Notes: generated by a model not told the origin, from the letters alone. DNA of 45,011 bases from Mycobacterium sp. shizuoka-1 (GCF_002723835.1 NZ_BEWG01000033.1:93043-138053); one strand, 5' to 3'; positions 17,005-25,204 are shown, counted from the first letter of the stretch. Numbers and translations are program-made.

Positions 17005-17018
17005 GCCGTAGCGCCTCG

Positions 17019-17075
17019 CGAGATTGCACTGACGCAGGAAAAGCGCGAGTAGGCGTCTGCGTGGGTTCAATTTCG
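17019..17075. repeat. 57-bp imperfect inverted repeat (possible small repeat element or bidirectional terminator)
   Basis: The left arm (17019-17037, starting CGAGATTGCACTG) and the right arm (17057-17075) are imperfect reverse complements, 15 of 19 positions matching, separated by 19 bp. It begins 14 bp after the MFS stop codon and lies before the tRNA promoter. It could fold into a long stem and end the pgm-MFS transcript, or be a member of a dispersed repeat family. No copy elsewhere in the window was noticed. Confidence 0.4.
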
Positions 17076-17105
17076 ATGCGGTCTTGCCACATGTGACCAG
17101 CGATT

Positions 17106-17134
17106 TTGAGGCACCGGTGCCGGTGGTGTAACTT
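17106..17134 (+). promoter_or_regulatory. Promoter of tRNA-Ala
   Basis: A -35 box TTGAGG (17106-17111) and a -10 box TAACTT (17129-17134) are separated by exactly 17 bp. The tRNA begins 14 bp after the -10 box, so transcription would start about 7-8 nt before the mature 5' end. Confidence 0.55.
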
Positions 17135-17148
17135 CGGTGGGCACACCT

Positions 17149-17224
17149 GGGGCTATGGCGCAGCTGGTAGCGCACCACACTGGCAGTGTGGGGGTCAGGG
17201 GTTCGAATCCCCTTAGCTCCACCA
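17149..17224 (+). tRNA. tRNA-Ala (anticodon GGC)
   Basis: This is a full cloverleaf of 76 nt including an encoded CCA. The acceptor GGGGCTA pairs with TAGCTCC, the anticodon stem CCACA/TGTGG holds the loop CTGGCAG with anticodon GGC, and the T arm is AGGGG-TTCGAAT-CCCCT. The 3' half doubles as the left attachment site of the integrated element, which restores the gene after integration. The T loop has A where the copy at attR has G. Confidence 0.96.
17180..17222 (+). repeat. attL, 43-bp direct repeat within tRNA-Ala
   Basis: This covers the anticodon loop to the 3' end of the tRNA. It matches 40616-40658 at 42 of 43 positions; the single difference is A versus G in the T loop. It is the left junction of the integrated element. 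Confidence 0.92.
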
Positions 17225-17262
17225 GGCAAAACAGCACTCGATTGAGTGCTCAGAAGGTCGTT

Positions 17263-17285
17263 TGACGACAGTTCTGACGACAGTT
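17263..17285 (+). promoter_or_regulatory. Candidate integrase arm-type sites, left end
   Basis: TGACGACAGTT occurs at 17263-17273 and again at 17275-17285, a 12-bp period, 40 bp inside attL. The same word in the same orientation and period is found just inside attR. Tyrosine integrases of AICEs bind such short arm repeats near att cores. An 18-bp hairpin (17233-17250, AGCACTC/GAGTGCT) lies between attL and these sites. The rest of the gap up to 17598 shows only a weak minus-strand ORF. Confidence 0.6.
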
Positions 17286-17598
17286 CGGTTCATCTCAGCC
17301 GTGAGCAGGAGCGCATCGCCCCCTTCTCATCAGCTCCCGGATGGCCGCCACGGCGCTGTCGGTCAACACAGTCCGCCCCTGCGGCGTGACGGCCCCTGCG
17401 GTGTGGCGGGGTGATGGCCATGCCATTGGTCCCAACCAACCAGCGGCGGTCAGCGTCCCCGCTCCGATCGTCGAATTTCCGTCACGCTGCAGCATGATGC
17501 CTGCTCGCGAACCGTGAGCCTCCCGGCCGGGGCATGTCGTGTCTCGGCTGGCGATCCTACGACTTGTCGTATCCTGACCGCCGGGAGGCAAGAGTCGG

Positions 17599-18720
17599 TT
17601 GAACGCAGCTCAGAGCGGAGATAGCCAGGCTCCTGGGGGTCCCTCTAGTGGTCTTCGCGACATACCAGAACCCCTACATGGAGAGACTGGTGTCGCGCTG
17701 TCCGGGCCACCAATATCGCCCATGGCACGCATTTCCCTGTACGACGACGTCCAATGGGAACTATTCATCCTTGAATGGGTGCATGCCCTGAGATCCGGCT
17801 ACGTTCAGGTCAAGCGGTTCGGTGGAGCCGGTGACAGGGGCGCGGACATTGCGGCGTTCAAGACTGCAAACGGCCTAGAAGGTGCTTGGGACTGTTTCCA
17901 GTGCAAGCACTATGCAGAACCTCTCGCCCTAGGAGACATACTTCCCGAGATTCTGAAGATCTTCGTGGCAACTGTTGTCGGAGAGTGCGTTCTGCCGGAC
18001 AGCTACCAGATCTTGGCTCCCCGCGGTTGCAGTACAAACTGCGGTCGGATGCTCAGCAGCCCGCAGAAGTTGAGGAAAAAGTTCCTCGACCACTTGGCCG
18101 ACGACGACAGCACCCTCGCGAGGGGCCTTGAGTCGGACCTCGTCTCTTCGGTTCAGGAACTGGCGTCGGTCACGGATTTCTCGATGTTCCGATCCGTCGA
18201 GCTGACTGATGTGCTTGAACTGCATAAGACAACTTGTTGGTACAGCGACCGATTCGCCACAGCGCTTCAGCCGCGACCCGCTCATGTGCCAGCTCCCGGT
18301 GACTTGGCGACACACGAACGGAGATACGTACAACAACTGGTTGATGTTTACGCCGAAGCACACCCCGAGGAAAGCCTCCAACCCGAATCAGTGGCATCAA
18401 ATCCCAGAGTGGGCGAACGCTTTCGCCGCCACCGCGAGAACTTCTACAAGGCGGAGGCGCTACGAGTGTACGCGCGGGATTCAGTGCCGCCGGGGACTTT
18501 TGAGCGATTGCAGGATGACATTCATTCGGGTGTTATCGATGTAGTCGAGGACCACCACGCCACGGGCCTGAGACGTTTGACGAGTGTGCTTTCGCTAGTT
18601 GGACAGCTGGATCTGAGTCGGCATCGTCTGATTTCGGTGGTCGAGATCGATGATCGACAGGGCATGTGCCACCAGCTGGCGAACGTCGATCGGATTCAAT
18701 GGATGTCGCGCAATGAATGA
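17599..18720 (+). CDS. ABC-3C system effector: nuclease-like domain plus ABC-3C C-terminal region
   Basis: This 373-residue protein is the first gene of an ABC-three-component conflict system. The N-terminal domain shows a PD-(D/E)XK/Mrr-like nuclease pattern: Glu54 on the first helix, GAGDRGADI (Asp79, Asp83) and QCKHY (Gln101, Lys103). The remaining two thirds are helical and fit the C-terminal domains that tie ABC-3C effectors to their partners. Start TTG 17599 has GGGAGG 10 nt upstream; ATG 17722 would give 332 residues and keep the nuclease motifs. ATG of the middle component overlaps the stop by 8 bp. In such systems the ATPase is thought to sense invading DNA and unleash the nuclease. 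Here the ATPase is broken. Confidence 0.75.
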   Translation: MNAAQSGDSQAPGGPSSGLRDIPEPLHGETGVALSGPPISPMARISLYDDVQWELFILEWVHALRSGYVQVKRFGGAGDRGADIAAFKTANGLEGAWDCFQCKHYAEPLALGDILPEILKIFVATVVGECVLPDSYQILAPRGCSTNCGRMLSSPQKLRKKFLDHLADDDSTLARGLESDLVSSVQELASVTDFSMFRSVELTDVLELHKTTCWYSDRFATALQPRPAHVPAPGDLATHERRYVQQLVDVYAEAHPEESLQPESVASNPRVGERFRRHRENFYKAEALRVYARDSVPPGTFERLQDDIHSGVIDVVEDHHATGLRRLTSVLSLVGQLDLSRHRLISVVEIDDRQGMCHQLANVDRIQWMSRNE

Positions 18721-19264
18721 CTACGACAATCGGGCACCGAACGGTCCAGCGGGCGACCGTCGGAGGCCGCAAAGCATCAATGAATCGCCGCTGAACGGCC
18801 CTTTGGAGGTCGGCATCCGCGTGTTGATGATCTTGACCCAGGCCTTCCCAGCTGAACTCGACCTGAATCAGCTTGTCCTGCTTGATCACTTCGTGCTCCA
18901 CAGCAGGGACGTCGGTGGCCCTGAAAGTCTGCATCCGGCTCTGCCGATCCGTGCAGGCGAGATTGCGGCCAAGCGTGAATCTATCGAGGCAGGAATTGGT
19001 CTTCTGCTGAGGCTGCATCTCGCCGAGATTGCGGTTGGAATGAACGGGGTGCGGTTTCTTGCCGGCGACGGCGCCCTGCACTTCGTGGGAGTCTTGGGCT
19101 CGTCGTACTCACATCGCTTGCGCGATCGTGTCGGATGGGTGTTGGGAAGTTTTCCCGATCTGGACGAAGCGAATCTGCGACGGCAGACAAAGGCGATATT
19201 CGATTCCTGGTCCGAAGAATTTCACTGGCCCGATACGGACGGGAACAATGGCAAACCGCATTAG
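18713..19264 (+). CDS. ABC-3C system middle component (MC2-like)
   Basis: This 183-residue protein resembles the middle component of ABC-3C systems. The characteristic stretches are LNGPLEVGIRVLMIL, LNQLVLLDHFVLHSRDVGG followed by PESLHPALPIRAGE, and a C-terminal WVLGSFPDLDE. These proteins look like small winged-helix-type adaptors between the ATPase and the effector. ATG 18713 overlaps the effector stop by 8 bp, and the ATPase start overlaps its own stop by 17 bp, so the operon is tightly coupled. The protein appears intact. Confidence 0.75.
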   Translation: MNDYDNRAPNGPAGDRRRPQSINESPLNGPLEVGIRVLMILTQAFPAELDLNQLVLLDHFVLHSRDVGGPESLHPALPIRAGEIAAKRESIEAGIGLLLRLHLAEIAVGMNGVRFLAGDGALHFVGVLGSSYSHRLRDRVGWVLGSFPDLDEANLRRQTKAIFDSWSEEFHWPDTDGNNGKPH

Positions 19265-20008
19265 CCTGACGCATCTGACTTTCGTGGGGCCCGGCAAGGC
19301 TCCAGCGACGGTTGATTTCGGGCCACGAACGACTGTCATCCATGGTCCCTCTGACACAGGGAAGTCGTTCATTGTCGACGCCATTGACTTCATGCTTCGT
19401 GGTTCCACTCTTCGGGAGATTCCGCAGCGCGCGGGCTACAGCACAGTCCTATTGGGAATTCGGACGCCGACTGGTGAAGACGTCACGCTCACCAGGGGGG
19501 TCGAGGGCGGCAGTTTTGGCTTGCTGGAGGGAGTACTGTGCGGCGCTTCTCTAAAGCGATCGGTGAGAGGCTTTCCGCGTGGCAGGTCCCTGATGGTGAT
19601 GAGGTCCGTTATGACCGGGATGAGCAGGATCTGATAGCGGGCGATCAATTACGCTCTGCTCACGGTAAAGGCGTTCGCGCAATCCTCCACTCCGCCTTCA
19701 CCATTGGCCTTGCTCAGTATTGCTTTGAAAATGATCTTCCACACCCTGGATTTGTCGTTCTGGATTCACCATTGGTGACCTATCGCCCACCGAAGCCTGG
19801 CGAAGCCGTCGATCGTGAGGTTCTCGACATCGGCATTGCTGCGCGGTTCTACGACGACATTCAGCAGTCGGTTGGTGGGCAGGTCATCATCATGGAGAAC
19901 ATGGATCCACCATCTGGACTCCGGAAGGAGTCAACCGACGTATTTTTCACAGGCGTTGCGGGGGAAGGCCGATTCGGCTTTTTTCCGTCTCAGCCGTTGC
20001 CGTCGTAA
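19248..20008 (+). pseudogene. ABC-3C ATPase, internally deleted and frameshifted
   Basis: Frame 1 from ATG 19248 encodes the N-terminal ATPase lobe (MANRISLTHLTFVGPGKAP...) with Walker A GPSDTGKS at residues 33-40. Family-like sequence ends near 19530, and the frame stops at 19634. A second frame, open from about 19538 to 20008, encodes the C-terminal lobe. It carries an ABC signature-like SAHGKGVR, Walker B GFVVLDSPL and the trailing region. The whole middle of the protein, normally several hundred residues with the coiled coil, is absent, and the two lobes are out of frame (761 nt between first ATG and last stop). The simplest reading is a deletion with junction near 19530-19545. An assembly error is possible. 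Confidence 0.8.
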
Positions 20009-20136
20009 CCAGAGACCTTTGATATTTCGACAACGGCAACGTCATCGTCGGCTTGCGGCACTCGATCGCGCGTCGTTGCGGTCGACTTGTACGGACTCGA
20101 AGCTGAACGTATCCGCTGAATTCCATCAGGCGAACG

Positions 20137-21402
20137 CTACCCGGTTTCGTCGCCGAGGCTGTTGGAGGCGAACAGTGAGCCCATCGAGTCCAAAGCATCC
20201 CGTTGAACGGCTTCGATGACCTCGACATAGGTTCCCGTCGTCACCGTGATTGAGCTGTGGCGCAGAATCTTCTGAACCGTCGCCGGCTGAACTCCCATTG
20301 TGAAGAGCAGGGTGGCGCACGAGTGTCGGAGGTCGTGGACGCGAAGTTGCGGCACCTCCGCCTTCGCGCACAGGCTGTGGAACATTCGGTTGACGTTGCG
20401 CGGCTCCAACGCGCCGCCCTTAGGGGTCGTGAAAACCAGTCCCGTGTCGCGCCACGTTGATCCGGCGGCCAGGCGCTCCTCCAGCTGGCGCCGGCGGTGG
20501 TTAGTCAGAATCGGCACAAGCGTCCGAGGTACTGGCAGAACTGCGACGGATCCTTCAGTTTTGACGTTCTCAAGCTTCAGCTGGCCGTCCACGCGGTGCA
20601 ACGCTCGCCTGATTGTAATCCGCTCAGCGTCTAGATCGACGTCGGACCATTGCAGCCCGAGCGCCTCACCACGACGGAGTCCCATCGACAGCGCGACTGC
20701 CCACAGTGCATAAAGTCGCGTCGTCTCAGCGGTCTTGAGAAAGCGCATCGCCTCAGCCCGCGTGAAAGAGCGCACCTTCCGGTCATCGGTCACGCGCAAC
20801 TGAACGAGTCGGGCGACGTTGCGGCTTAACATCTCTTCGTCGACCGCATCCTGCAGAGCAGCCCGCAAAACGCGCAGAATGTGGCGAATCGAGCTGGCAG
20901 ACAACGCGTCGTTGCAGCACTTGGCAGGCACGAGAGCGCAGCACCGTGCCTGCGACTTGCGCCCTCGCGCTGCGTCCTTCCCTTGGGCGCAGCATTGGCA
21001 TCGGGTCTGCAATCCGGTCAGCCATGCGCGAATATGCGAGGCCTGCAGTGACTTCAGCTTCCGATTGCCAATTCCCGGGATGATGTGCAGGCGCACGTCG
21101 CCCTCATAGGTCGCATACGTCGTGCGCCGAACGCTAGGCTCCGCAATGTGCTCTAGCCAGTAGGTCATGTACTCAGCGACCGTCAACGTCGTTGTTGCAG
21201 TGGGTATGCCGCGTCGCTGTTGATCGAGAACCTTGCCGAGTTCGTCCAAGGCGGCACGCTCACTATCGCCGTAGACGCTGATGCGCTTCCGTCGTCCGTC
21301 CGGCGTGTCGACGAAGACTTTCGCCTCCCAGCGCCCATCACCTCGTCGGTACACGCCGCCCTGGCCGTTCGCGTTGCGACGTGCTTTCCCACCTGCAGCC
21401 AT
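20137..21402 (-). CDS. int: Tyrosine-type site-specific integrase of the AICE
   Basis: This 421-residue recombinase integrates and excises the element at tRNA-Ala. The catalytic set is complete: Arg near 244 (SMGLRRGEALGLQW), HDLRHS near 356-361, His near 382 (LRHSSITVTTG) and the nucleophile Tyr near 392 (TYVEV). The N-terminus is an AP2-like/arm-binding domain, followed by a SAM-like core-binding domain. An unusual cysteine cluster (CQCC, RCC and KCC, about residues 135-163) sits in the core-binding domain and may bind metal; similar insertions occur in other actinobacterial element integrases. ATG 21402 shares 1 bp with the xis stop (TGATG) and has GGAG at good spacing. Confidence 0.95.
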   Translation of the reverse strand: MAAGGKARRNANGQGGVYRRGDGRWEAKVFVDTPDGRRKRISVYGDSERAALDELGKVLDQQRRGIPTATTTLTVAEYMTYWLEHIAEPSVRRTTYATYEGDVRLHIIPGIGNRKLKSLQASHIRAWLTGLQTRCQCCAQGKDAARGRKSQARCCALVPAKCCNDALSASSIRHILRVLRAALQDAVDEEMLSRNVARLVQLRVTDDRKVRSFTRAEAMRFLKTAETTRLYALWAVALSMGLRRGEALGLQWSDVDLDAERITIRRALHRVDGQLKLENVKTEGSVAVLPVPRTLVPILTNHRRRQLEERLAAGSTWRDTGLVFTTPKGGALEPRNVNRMFHSLCAKAEVPQLRVHDLRHSCATLLFTMGVQPATVQKILRHSSITVTTGTYVEVIEAVQRDALDSMGSLFASNSLGDETG

Positions 21403-21593
21403 CACGCGGCTCCTTCAATCAAGCCGGATAGGTAGTCGTCGAAAGACTGCCGCACGATCCGCCGGCACCTACCGATCTGTACCGATCTGACACGTCCGTC
21501 CCAGATCAGCCGGTACACCATCCATCGACTGACTGCGAGACGATCCGCCGCGGCCTGCACGGTGATCAGCTCAGCACTGAATTCAGTATGCAT
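21402..21593 (-). CDS. xis: Excisionase, helix-turn-helix (Xis/BldC type)
   Basis: This is a 63-residue MerR-like winged-helix protein of the excisionase family (ITVQAAADRLAVSRWMVYRL...). It directs integrase toward excision. ATG 21593 has AGAGG about 7 nt upstream. A longer frame reaching 21662 lacks a good ribosome site. The stop codon overlaps the int start, so xis and int form a co-translated pair as in pSAM2-type elements. Basic residues dominate the wing (VQIGRCRRIVRQSFDDYL). Confidence 0.9.
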   Translation of the reverse strand: MHTEFSAELITVQAAADRLAVSRWMVYRLIWDGRVRSVQIGRCRRIVRQSFDDYLSGLIEGAA

Positions 21594-21703
21594 CCGTTTT
21601 CCTCTCCGTGTGGAAGTAATTCGGAATGCCGGCGTACGGCTTGTGGGGGTGAAGTAACACATACGGGTTGTGCTGCGGGCGAGGCAATTTCAGCTATTCG
21701 CAG

Positions 21704-21715
21704 GGTCCCGGGACC
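21704..21715. repeat. 12-bp perfect palindrome between rep and xis
   Basis: GGTCCCGGGACC lies in the 151-bp gap between the rep stop and the xis start. It may be a regulatory site for xis-int, a transcription stop after rep, or part of an origin. The sequence alone does not discriminate. Confidence 0.3.
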
Positions 21716-21744
21716 GGTCTTCTCGCGATCGAATACGGGCGTAG

Positions 21745-23226
21745 TCATGTCGACCAGTCTGGTGGCGAGGATTGATCGTGCGTCCAGCGATTCGCACGGA
21801 CGATGTGGCGATGTTCGATCATTCGGTGCGCCGCAGACACGACCAAAGTGCGTTCACCGAGATTGCCCAGCCCGGCTCGATCGAATGTCCATTCCACTTC
21901 TTCTTCGGCACCGTGAAGCGCCCGATCATGTTCGTCGGTCGCGAGGTCTGAGCGGTGGCGTTGCTCCCGAGTCCACTCAGCTCGATGCTCGCGCAGCGCA
22001 CTCATCGTGGTGGAGAACAGCCGGGATTTGGTGGTGATATGCCCACGAAAGCCGAGAGTGTGCAGCCAGCGGTCTATCTCCGAGTAGGCGCCATGATCGG
22101 CTAGATCGAGAATTGTGGTCAGAATCGCCCGGATATGTGTGGGGACGTCTAAATCGGGAACGGCGAGCGGTGACATCCGTCGGACCCCAACGCCGAAGTC
22201 GGCGACGGATTTGGTCACGTACTTGGCCAGGTAGGCCGGGACCGACCGACGCGACTGGCGAGGTGTTGCCCCGCCGCAGTCACTACTGTCCGACCGCAAT
22301 GGCCGCGCATCCGTCTGAGTGCCGAACTGTATTACACGGCTACTGATTTCAGCGCCGTGTGCTGGGGCGGCGACAGTGAGTGCGACGCCGCTTGCGGCCT
22401 GATGGATTAGGAGGGCCAGGTCGGTGGCTGTGATTGAGGACTTGGGTGGTGTTGGGGCTTGGCCCGGCTGTGGCGGCTCGTCGAGGCGGATTACGGCGTG
22501 GAAGTGCGGGATCGCCCGACGTTGCATCTCGGTCACCTTCACGAAATTGATTCGGGCAGCGGTGGGGGATTCGCCGAGCGCGCGTAAGCGTCTACGCAAC
22601 AGCCGGCGCAGGGCGATGGTGAAGCGCCGCCACAGTTCAGGGGCATGCCAGGCGAACAGGACATGCCCCATGTAGTCGTAACAGTCCTCGCAGAGCGGCT
22701 GACCGACATGAGCATCGCCCTCGTGGTGGATGGAGCTGCACCACAGGGGTCTCCCGTGCTGGCAACGTTGGTGGGCATTCCGGCCCCGGTCGTGGCACCG
22801 CCGAGCCTGGCCTCGCTGGCCGTCATCGCGTGTGGTGTGCACGGCCCCGAAACTGGGCGCGGTCAGCGTGACGAACACCTGAGGGTGTTCGGCGACTGTG
22901 GGCGGCAGATCGTGATGGCCACCGTGCACGCCGGCGTGTACGAGTTGCCAGGTATCGCGGGCATAGAGATCAGAGCAGGACGGGCAGGCGACAGCGCGTC
23001 GGTTGTTGCATCGGGTCCACACCCGAAGCTCGCGACCGAAGCTGTCGGTTCCTGTCAGACGGATCGGATTCGCACAGAACCCAGCATTCTCCGCTTTATT
23101 CCACCAGGTCTCGAAGTCGCGGGAGGCGGCGCGACGCACCATCTGCGCCACCACGCCGATGGTGTCGGTACCGGCCGGAAGGCCTGGCAGTGTCGAAACC
23201 GCAATGCCCAGCGCAGCAGTGGTCAC
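21745..23226 (-). CDS. RepSA-type replication initiator of the AICE
   Basis: This 493-residue rolling-circle-type initiator resembles RepSA of pSAM2 and related element proteins. Recognisable parts are an N-terminal cysteine-rich region (CPSCSDLYARDTW, then HxxC and CxxC pairs down to CEDCYDYMGH), the HUH-like motif RAIPHFHAVIRLD in the middle, and the YLAKYVTKS motif with the candidate catalytic Tyr. It lets the excised element replicate before transfer. The GTG start at 23226 overlaps the translocase stop by 4 bp. No truncation is evident. Confidence 0.9.
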   Translation of the reverse strand: MTTAALGIAVSTLPGLPAGTDTIGVVAQMVRRAASRDFETWWNKAENAGFCANPIRLTGTDSFGRELRVWTRCNNRRAVACPSCSDLYARDTWQLVHAGVHGGHHDLPPTVAEHPQVFVTLTAPSFGAVHTTRDDGQRGQARRCHDRGRNAHQRCQHGRPLWCSSIHHEGDAHVGQPLCEDCYDYMGHVLFAWHAPELWRRFTIALRRLLRRRLRALGESPTAARINFVKVTEMQRRAIPHFHAVIRLDEPPQPGQAPTPPKSSITATDLALLIHQAASGVALTVAAPAHGAEISSRVIQFGTQTDARPLRSDSSDCGGATPRQSRRSVPAYLAKYVTKSVADFGVGVRRMSPLAVPDLDVPTHIRAILTTILDLADHGAYSEIDRWLHTLGFRGHITTKSRLFSTTMSALREHRAEWTREQRHRSDLATDEHDRALHGAEEEVEWTFDRAGLGNLGERTLVVSAAHRMIEHRHIVRANRWTHDQSSPPDWST

Positions 23227-24650
23227 GACTGGCGACCTTCAGTCTCGGCGGTCCGAGGATGCGCTCTTGTGGGGGCAAAGCGAGCGACGAGATCATCAAT
23301 GGCGGAATCGGTGACGTGGAAGGCCCGAACTCGCAACGGTTCAGCGTTGCCGTCAGTGCAGACGTAACCGACACCGGGAGTACCGGTGGAGATTCCATCA
23401 CACAAGGCGCCGGCTTCTCGGGCGGCGGCTCCGAGCACCATCGCGGTCTGGGTGGCTTCACTCATGCGCAGCCCGACCCGGATGGAGAAGAGCTGCCGGA
23501 TGGGCAAAACATCTTTAGACGGGTCCTGTACCGCGGCGACCACCGAGATACCGACTGCGCGGCCCTGGGACAGCAGCAGCCCCAGCAGCTGCTCAACCTC
23601 GGCGCGTGTTCTGCGGTCCCCGAGATAGGCAGTCAGCGAGGCGATTTCGTCGATAATCAATACAATCAGTGGTGCGGAGACACTCGGAGTGTGAAGCCGA
23701 GTCTTCCCCCGCAGCCGTTGCGCACGTTTCTGCATCACCGCGACAACCGCCCGCAGCGCAGCGAGTGTCTGTTCACCGTTGTCATGGGCGAGCGAGGTGA
23801 ACAACACTTGTCCGCGCCCGAACTCCATCCCTCCCTTGGGATCTACGACGACGAGGCGTGCGCAGCCCGCCCGCACGGCGGGGCCGACGGCGGCAATGAT
23901 TGACCAAAGCACCGAGCCCTTGCCCGAGCCGGTCGCGCCTGCGACCAAGATGTGCTGTCCCAGTAGCGGTAGGCGCCAACGCTCACCGGCCTCGGTGAGC
24001 CCCACCCACAGGCGGGACAGGTCCGGTGTGGTGCCCCTGGCCGGACGAGGAAGTTGGATGGGTGTCGTCAGCGGATCGCCGTGATGGGCGGTGATGCGGA
24101 TCGAGCCCGGTCGGGTCGAGCGAATGGTCACCCGCTGGGCGCTCAGCGCTTCGGCTAACGCGTCACCTCGGGATTGCCAGTCGGCCAACGACTGGCCCGT
24201 GAGGATGCGTACCTCGAGAACGTCGCTCGTGACACCGATCGTCACCGAACGCAGAATCGGCACCATGACGTGACCGTCGAGACCGGCGGTCAGGCCACAC
24301 AGCGTGCAGACCGTGGCCCATCGGCCTCGATAGATACCCCATGTGCGCCACTGGACCCGCAGACGTACCGTCACCCACTGACGGAACGTTTGGGGGGATA
24401 ACAGAAACCAGCTGAACAATGCGAGAGCCGACCAGATCGCCGCCAAGAGGCCGACCAAGGGACCGCAAGTGACGGCCATCCAGACGCTTGTGATGGCCGG
24501 AATGCTGATCATCGGAAACAACACCGACGCCCATACCAGCGCAGCAGTCGCTTTGCCAAGCGCCGTGGCTGCACGGAGGGCAATGTCATCGGAGTCCGAG
24601 TGGTTCGGAAGAGAGCGGTTGGAGCGGTGAGCTCGTGGGTGGCCAGGCAT
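23223..24650 (-). CDS. FtsK/SpoIIIE-like DNA translocase (TraB/TraSA type)
   Basis: This 475-residue membrane-anchored ATPase moves double-stranded element DNA between mycelial or adjoining cells in AICE transfer. Two or three hydrophobic segments lie near residues 35-95. Walker A is GATGSGKGS and Walker B is LIVLIIDEI, followed by an FtsK-like GRAVGISVVAAVQDP stretch. ATG 24650 has GGAAGG 7 nt upstream; the open frame extends to 24749 but without a better start. It overlaps rep by 4 bp at its 3' end. Only one transfer gene is present, as expected for FtsK-based transfer rather than type IV secretion. Confidence 0.92.
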   Translation of the reverse strand: MPGHPRAHRSNRSLPNHSDSDDIALRAATALGKATAALVWASVLFPMISIPAITSVWMAVTCGPLVGLLAAIWSALALFSWFLLSPQTFRQWVTVRLRVQWRTWGIYRGRWATVCTLCGLTAGLDGHVMVPILRSVTIGVTSDVLEVRILTGQSLADWQSRGDALAEALSAQRVTIRSTRPGSIRITAHHGDPLTTPIQLPRPARGTTPDLSRLWVGLTEAGERWRLPLLGQHILVAGATGSGKGSVLWSIIAAVGPAVRAGCARLVVVDPKGGMEFGRGQVLFTSLAHDNGEQTLAALRAVVAVMQKRAQRLRGKTRLHTPSVSAPLIVLIIDEIASLTAYLGDRRTRAEVEQLLGLLLSQGRAVGISVVAAVQDPSKDVLPIRQLFSIRVGLRMSEATQTAMVLGAAAREAGALCDGISTGTPGVGYVCTDGNAEPLRVRAFHVTDSAIDDLVARFAPTRAHPRTAETEGRQS

Positions 24651-24705
24651 GGCAGACCTTCCGGCAGGCTTGCGGGATCGGGGTAAGGAGAGGCTTCGGC
24701 CGAGC

Positions 24706-24747
24706 GGGCGCAGCACCACCGTCTCTTGGTGTTGCGGTGCTGCGCCC
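24706..24747. terminator. 12-bp-stem hairpin upstream of the translocase gene
   Basis: GGGCGCAGCACC (24706-24717) and GGTGCTGCGCCC (24736-24747) are perfect reverse complements. The 18-nt loop holds a further ACC/GGT pair. The hairpin fills the gap between the SCO3933-like gene and the translocase gene on the minus strand. No T-tract follows, so it may attenuate or process the transcript rather than terminate it. Confidence 0.45.
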
Positions 24748-24761
24748 ACTCGACGAAAGGG

Positions 24762-25145
24762 TCAGGCGGCCGGCTTGCTCGTGCCGCCGGGTACGCCGCT
24801 CGGTGACGCATTCCGAGGTGCGGCAACGACTCCCGCCAGTGGTGCACCTGAAGCGCGGATCGCTTCAGCGCGGAACGCGACTCCGCTGCGACTGTCCTGG
24901 CTCCACGGCAGGGCAACCAAGCCCTCGATGTGGATCGGCTGCCCGACCGTCACATTCGGGTCGCCGGCAACCGTCACGGTGATGACGTCGCCGCCCGTGG
25001 AGTCCAGCGCCATCACCTGGACCTGCCACAGCGGCAGACCCGTCTCGCGATCCAGCTTCGGCTGGCCGGTGTCAAACGCGATCCGCTGTTCGGGTGCCCG
25101 CGTGCACACAAATGACACACCGCCGGTGTTAATACGTAGTTTCAT
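24762..25145 (-). CDS. AICE-associated conserved protein (SCO3933-like)
   Basis: This 127-residue protein begins MKLRINTGGVSFVCTR and is rich in beta-strand-type sequence up to about residue 95, with a Pro/Ala/Gly tail. Short proteins of this type sit beside the translocase gene in many actinobacterial integrative elements and are annotated as regulatory or hypothetical (SCO3933 family). The first two thirds look like an OB- or beta-barrel-type domain, but no catalytic residue pattern is visible. It is the first minus-strand gene of the transfer-replication-integration operon and is divergent from the XRE regulator. Confidence 0.65.
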   Translation of the reverse strand: MKLRINTGGVSFVCTRAPEQRIAFDTGQPKLDRETGLPLWQVQVMALDSTGGDVITVTVAGDPNVTVGQPIHIEGLVALPWSQDSRSGVAFRAEAIRASGAPLAGVVAAPRNASPSGVPGGTSKPAA

Positions 25146-25204
25146 TCCAACTGTCCTTCCTGCTGTTTTCTCGCGACCGCTCGGCCGCGACCACCAGTTC
25201 AGGC

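Noticed and set aside
15661..17229. Antisense ORF over the MFS gene and tRNA
   Set aside because: It runs through a tRNA and has an Arg/Gln-rich composition typical of antisense frames in high-GC DNA.
17233..17250. AGCACTC/GAGTGCT hairpin as a tRNA terminator
   Set aside because: The stem is short and no T-tract follows. The true terminator of the tRNA locus is at 40667.
17295..17591. Minus-strand ORF of 98 codons between attL and the ABC-3C operon
   Set aside because: The translation is low complexity and unlike any family I know, has no clear ribosome site, and overlaps the region where the ABC-3C promoter should lie.
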